Positions 61,653-64,000 of a stretch of 64,000 nt of DNA are shown here, one piece after another (positions within the stretch are counted from its first letter, which is position 1; each line of letters starts with the position of its first letter). The notes under the pieces were generated by a model. That model did no database searches and was not told the origin of the DNA. It worked only from the letters and a program-made list of their open reading frames with translations. The translations under genes and the position numbers were made by a program. Origin of the DNA: Desulfuromonas sp. AOP6 (GTDB taxonomy: Bacteria > Desulfobacterota > Desulfuromonadia > Desulfuromonadales > SZUA-540); contig NZ_AP022810.1 of assembly GCF_009731355.2 (NCBI RefSeq), positions 2,942,001 through 3,006,000 of the forward strand. Direction: 5' to 3'.

Positions 61653-61835
61653 ATGGAAGACCTATGGAAGCTGCACACCATGGAATATCGTCTTGCCGAT
61701 TTGGCCGAAAGAGCCGAATACGAAAAAATCGTTCGCCGCTTTCATGAGGAGGAAAAAAACAGTCTCAGATCCCAACTTCTTTATAACCAGGCCAGTCTGC
61801 GCCCGATTAAAAAGTTAGAACCGGAGCAGGACTAA
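61653..61835 (+). CDS. Small hypothetical protein, 60 aa
   Basis: A highly charged helical protein (MEDLWKLHTMEYRLADLAERAEYEKI...). The ATG at 61653 has a very strong ribosome site (AAAGGAGG, 5 nt away), which argues for real translation; the frame is open 25 codons further upstream. No family recognised. It stands alone between the carbonic anhydrase and the aminotransferase genes. Confidence 0.75.
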   Translation: MEDLWKLHTMEYRLADLAERAEYEKIVRRFHEEEKNSLRSQLLYNQASLRPIKKLEPEQD

Positions 61836-61976
61836 AATACCTCTTCCGTTTTATCAAAAGCCGACTCCATCTCATCCCCCCATGGGCAGTGCCAAAATTC
61901 TTGCCTGCCCCCGCTTTCCTGTGTTAAAAATTGCACTTTCCTACACATCCTTTACACCCTTCGGAGGTTTTCATTT

Positions 61977-63041
61977 ATGGAGCTGCAAATTCTTCCCCTC
62001 TCCGGGCAGAAGCCTCGCGTTACCGACGAGAGCAAACTGGTCTTTGGCAAACAGTTCTCTGACCGCATGTTCATCATGGAATTTGACCGGCCCAAGGGTT
62101 GGCATTCGGCGCGCATCGCCCCCTATGCCCCATTCTCGCTGGATCCGGCCGCGCTGGTATTGCACTATGCCCAGGAAATTTTTGAAGGACTCAAGGCCTT
62201 CCGCCGCCCGGACGGCAGCATCGCCCTGTTCAGACCCATGGACAATATTAAGCGATTTAACCGCAGCGCCCGACGTATGTGCATGCCCGAGGTGGACGAG
62301 GCCTTCTTCTTCAAAGGCTTGAAAGAACTGATCCGACTGGAGGCCGACTGGGTTCCGCGCAGCGAAGGGACCAGCCTCTACATTCGCCCCACCATGATCG
62401 CCACCGAACCGGTGCTTGGTGTCAAGCCGGCAGACCAATACCTGTGCTACATCATTTTGTCCCCGGTCGGCGCCTACTACAAAGGGGGATTGAATCCTGT
62501 CAAAATCTGGATCTCCGATGAATACATCCGCGTTGCCCCGGGAGGTACCGGGGAAGCCAAAACCGGCGGCAACTACGCGGCCAGTCTCTATGCTTCAACG
62601 GAAGCCGCCGCCCAGGGATTCGATCAGGTTCTCTGGCTCGATGCCGTCCATCGCAAGTACGTCGAGGAGGTCGGCAGCATGAACATCTGCTTCCTCTATG
62701 ATGGCAAGATCGTCACTTCTCCCCTCAAGGGCACCATTCTTGATGGCATCACCCGTCGTTCCATCCTCACCCTGATACGGGAAATGGGCCTGGAGATTGA
62801 GGAACGTGCCCTGTCCGTTGACGAAATCCTTGATGGGGCCGAAAACGGGCGCCTGCAGGAAGCCTTCGGCACGGGCACCGCCGCTGTCGTCTCCCCCGTC
62901 GGCCAGTTCACCTACCGCAACCGGACCGTAAGCCTGAGCCATGGCCGTATCGGGGAACTCACCCAGAAACTCTACGACACCCTGACCGGTATCCAGTATG
63001 GCCGCATTCCAGACCCCCACGGCTGGATCGAAATGATCTGA
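61977..63041 (+). CDS. ilvE: Branched-chain amino acid aminotransferase
   Basis: 354-residue fold-type IV PLP enzyme of the longer BCAT type. LHYAQEIFEGLKAFRRPDGSI, RPTMIATEPVLGVKP and the PLP lysine Lys195 (GEAKTGGNYAAS) are present, followed by EEVGSMNICFLYDG and GTGTAAVVSPVG (parts). It transaminates leucine, isoleucine and valine with 2-oxoglutarate. GGAGG lies 9 nt before the start. A strong terminator follows. Confidence 0.95.
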   Translation: MELQILPLSGQKPRVTDESKLVFGKQFSDRMFIMEFDRPKGWHSARIAPYAPFSLDPAALVLHYAQEIFEGLKAFRRPDGSIALFRPMDNIKRFNRSARRMCMPEVDEAFFFKGLKELIRLEADWVPRSEGTSLYIRPTMIATEPVLGVKPADQYLCYIILSPVGAYYKGGLNPVKIWISDEYIRVAPGGTGEAKTGGNYAASLYASTEAAAQGFDQVLWLDAVHRKYVEEVGSMNICFLYDGKIVTSPLKGTILDGITRRSILTLIREMGLEIEERALSVDEILDGAENGRLQEAFGTGTAAVVSPVGQFTYRNRTVSLSHGRIGELTQKLYDTLTGIQYGRIPDPHGWIEMI

Positions 63042-63068
63042 GCGAGTCTCAATCTCGTCTGCATCGAT

Positions 63069-63106
63069 AAAACCTGTTCAGGCTCAGTGCCTGGACAGGT
63101 TTTTTT
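63069..63106 (+). terminator. Intrinsic terminator after ilvE
   Basis: AACCTGTTCAGGC and GCCTGGACAGGTT (one G-U pair) with a 5-nt loop, then a run of T residues. Confidence 0.88.
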
Positions 63107-63381
63107 CGTTGTACTCACTCCCCCAGTTGAACATCCTGCCTAAAAATAAACCATCAGGTGAGTAACACAGAAACACACCTCGAAGCACTGCCCGTGTGAT
63201 GACCATTGAGTGGCCTCCAGAAAACAACCGACACACATTTCCAAGTTATTGTTTTAAAAGGCATATAAAAACCTTTTATCATTCCTGTCTTTTGGTTTAA
63301 TTGTTGGCCCACTGCTTGCATTTGTGTTATCGCGGCAATCTGAAAACGCGTCCGCCTTAACCCATGCCTGGAGGTATCGCC
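63107..63381. other. Regulatory intergenic region before the glutamate-synthase-type gene
   Basis: 275 bp with no coding frame supported. The sigma-54-like promoter at 63304-63320 is the only clear signal. Upstream activator sites were looked for but no clear repeat pair is visible. Confidence 0.6.
63304..63320 (+). promoter_or_regulatory. Candidate sigma-54 promoter
   Basis: TTGGCCCACTGCTTGCA: the GG and GC dinucleotides are exactly 10 nt apart and TTGCA matches the -12 element. The -24 element is TTGGCCC against the usual TTGGCAC. It lies 62 bp before the start codon. Confidence 0.65.
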
Positions 63382-64000
63382 ATGTGTCGTATCGGCGCCA
63401 TTAAAAGCCGGAATTATGTCCACCCGAGCCAGGCCTTACTGCTCATGCAGTCCCAACAGAAGGGCCACGACAATTCGGGATTCGCCATGGTCATGCATGA
63501 TCTTGGCGGCATCTTTGAGGGGTATAAACATCTGCCCACCCTCTCCCTTGCCTGTACCGACGAGGGCCTGAAAATCGCCGAAGACATCCTGCATGCCGCC
63601 GGTTTCCAGCGCGTTCTGCAGTGGGTACCCGAAACCAATGACCAGCCCGGCCTCGACATTATCACCATGCCCAACTACGTTTTTGAAACCTTTGACTACC
63701 CCAAGCACTACAAAAAGGCGGAAAAGCGGGAAAAGGAGGAACTCCTGCTCGACATGCGCCTTAAAATTCGCCTCGCCCTGGAAAAGGACGAGACAGGTTT
63801 CGTGTACTCCTTCTGGCCCGACGTGCTCACCCTGAAAGAAATCGGCGATCCGCGCGATATCGGCACCTATTTCAACCTGTGGGACGTGGACAAGCGCTTC
63901 ATGGCCAAAGTCATCACGGCCCAATGCCGCCAAAATACCAACTACGACATCGTGCGCTATGCTGCTCACCCCTTCTTTCTGCAGGGCTATACGGCTCTGG
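63382..64000 (+). CDS. Glutamate synthase-type class II glutaminase (N-terminal part; cut by window edge)
   Basis: 206 codons are visible, still open at the window end. It begins MCRIGAIKSRNYVHPSQALL with the nucleophile Cys2 of Ntn-type amidotransferases, followed by MQSQQKGHDNSGFAMV, as in the stand-alone glutaminase subunit of archaeal-type split glutamate synthases. It releases ammonia from glutamine for the synthase subunit. GGAGG lies 7 nt before the start. The sigma-54-like promoter upstream fits nitrogen control. The remaining subunits would lie beyond the window. Confidence 0.82.
   Translation, partial: MCRIGAIKSRNYVHPSQALLLMQSQQKGHDNSGFAMVMHDLGGIFEGYKHLPTLSLACTDEGLKIAEDILHAAGFQRVLQWVPETNDQPGLDIITMPNYVFETFDYPKHYKKAEKREKEELLLDMRLKIRLALEKDETGFVYSFWPDVLTLKEIGDPRDIGTYFNLWDVDKRFMAKVITAQCRQNTNYDIVRYAAHPFFLQGYTAL

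Overview
The window looks like chromosomal DNA of a high-GC deltaproteobacterium of the Desulfuromonadales type (Geobacter/Desulfuromonas/Pelobacter relatives). This is an inference from a nine-haem c-type cytochrome, a second small c-type cytochrome, a PilZ protein, a fused B12-radical-SAM/DUF2344 protein next to rng, and the order rplU-rpmA-obg-proB-proA-nadD-rsfS-rlmH-gpmI-comF. No species can be named from the sequence alone.

Layout. 1-7000, minus strand: fmt (5' part only) and def, sucCD, a small conserved protein, transaldolase, the multihaem cytochrome, and folK with a small cysteine-motif membrane protein. 7060-11278, plus strand: a VOC protein, then MoxR ATPase, DUF58 protein and transglutaminase-like TgpA protein in a tight operon. 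11413-18836: an AT-rich integron gene-cassette array with 17 clear attC sites plus one atypical attC-like site and no integrase in the window, so a CALIN-type array. Its cassettes carry mostly small, unrecognised proteins, many with 1-4 predicted membrane segments. Two cassettes have their gene on the opposite strand and one has no convincing gene. 18854-20729: the right edge of the array is broken. An HNH-like gene, a YbjQ-domain gene and a REP-associated tyrosine transposase (RAYT) gene are interspersed with four copies of one 13-19 nt sequence, including a perfect inverted pair around the transposase.

20954-31246: accessory and core genes, namely DUF945 protein, methyltransferase, ZIP transporter, Acg-type nitroreductase, pcnB (minus), miaA with an overlapping glycosyltransferase-like gene, PilZ protein and M23 peptidase. 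31247-44791: circularly permuted ATP-grasp-like protein (minus), small cytochrome, radC, a possible LCIB-type carbonic anhydrase relative (minus), U32 protein, a GIDE-like protein with LemA, a pair of half-size permeases, DUF3617 protein, and a minus-strand operon S1-protein/MFS/YkgJ. 44970-59122: radical SAM protein, rng, rplU-rpmA with a strong promoter and a terminator, then a long run of housekeeping genes from obg to comF. 59284-64000: orphan PAS histidine kinase, beta-carbonic anhydrase, a 60-aa protein, a branched-chain aminotransferase and the start of a glutamate-synthase-type glutaminase gene behind a sigma-54-like promoter.

The most unusual part is 11.4-20.7 kb: an integrase-less cassette array whose boundaries can be read directly, because the start sequence of each cassette is complementary to the left end of its own attC site, and which is damaged on its right side by RAYT-family repeat sequences. 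All assignments come from reading motifs. No database search was run.
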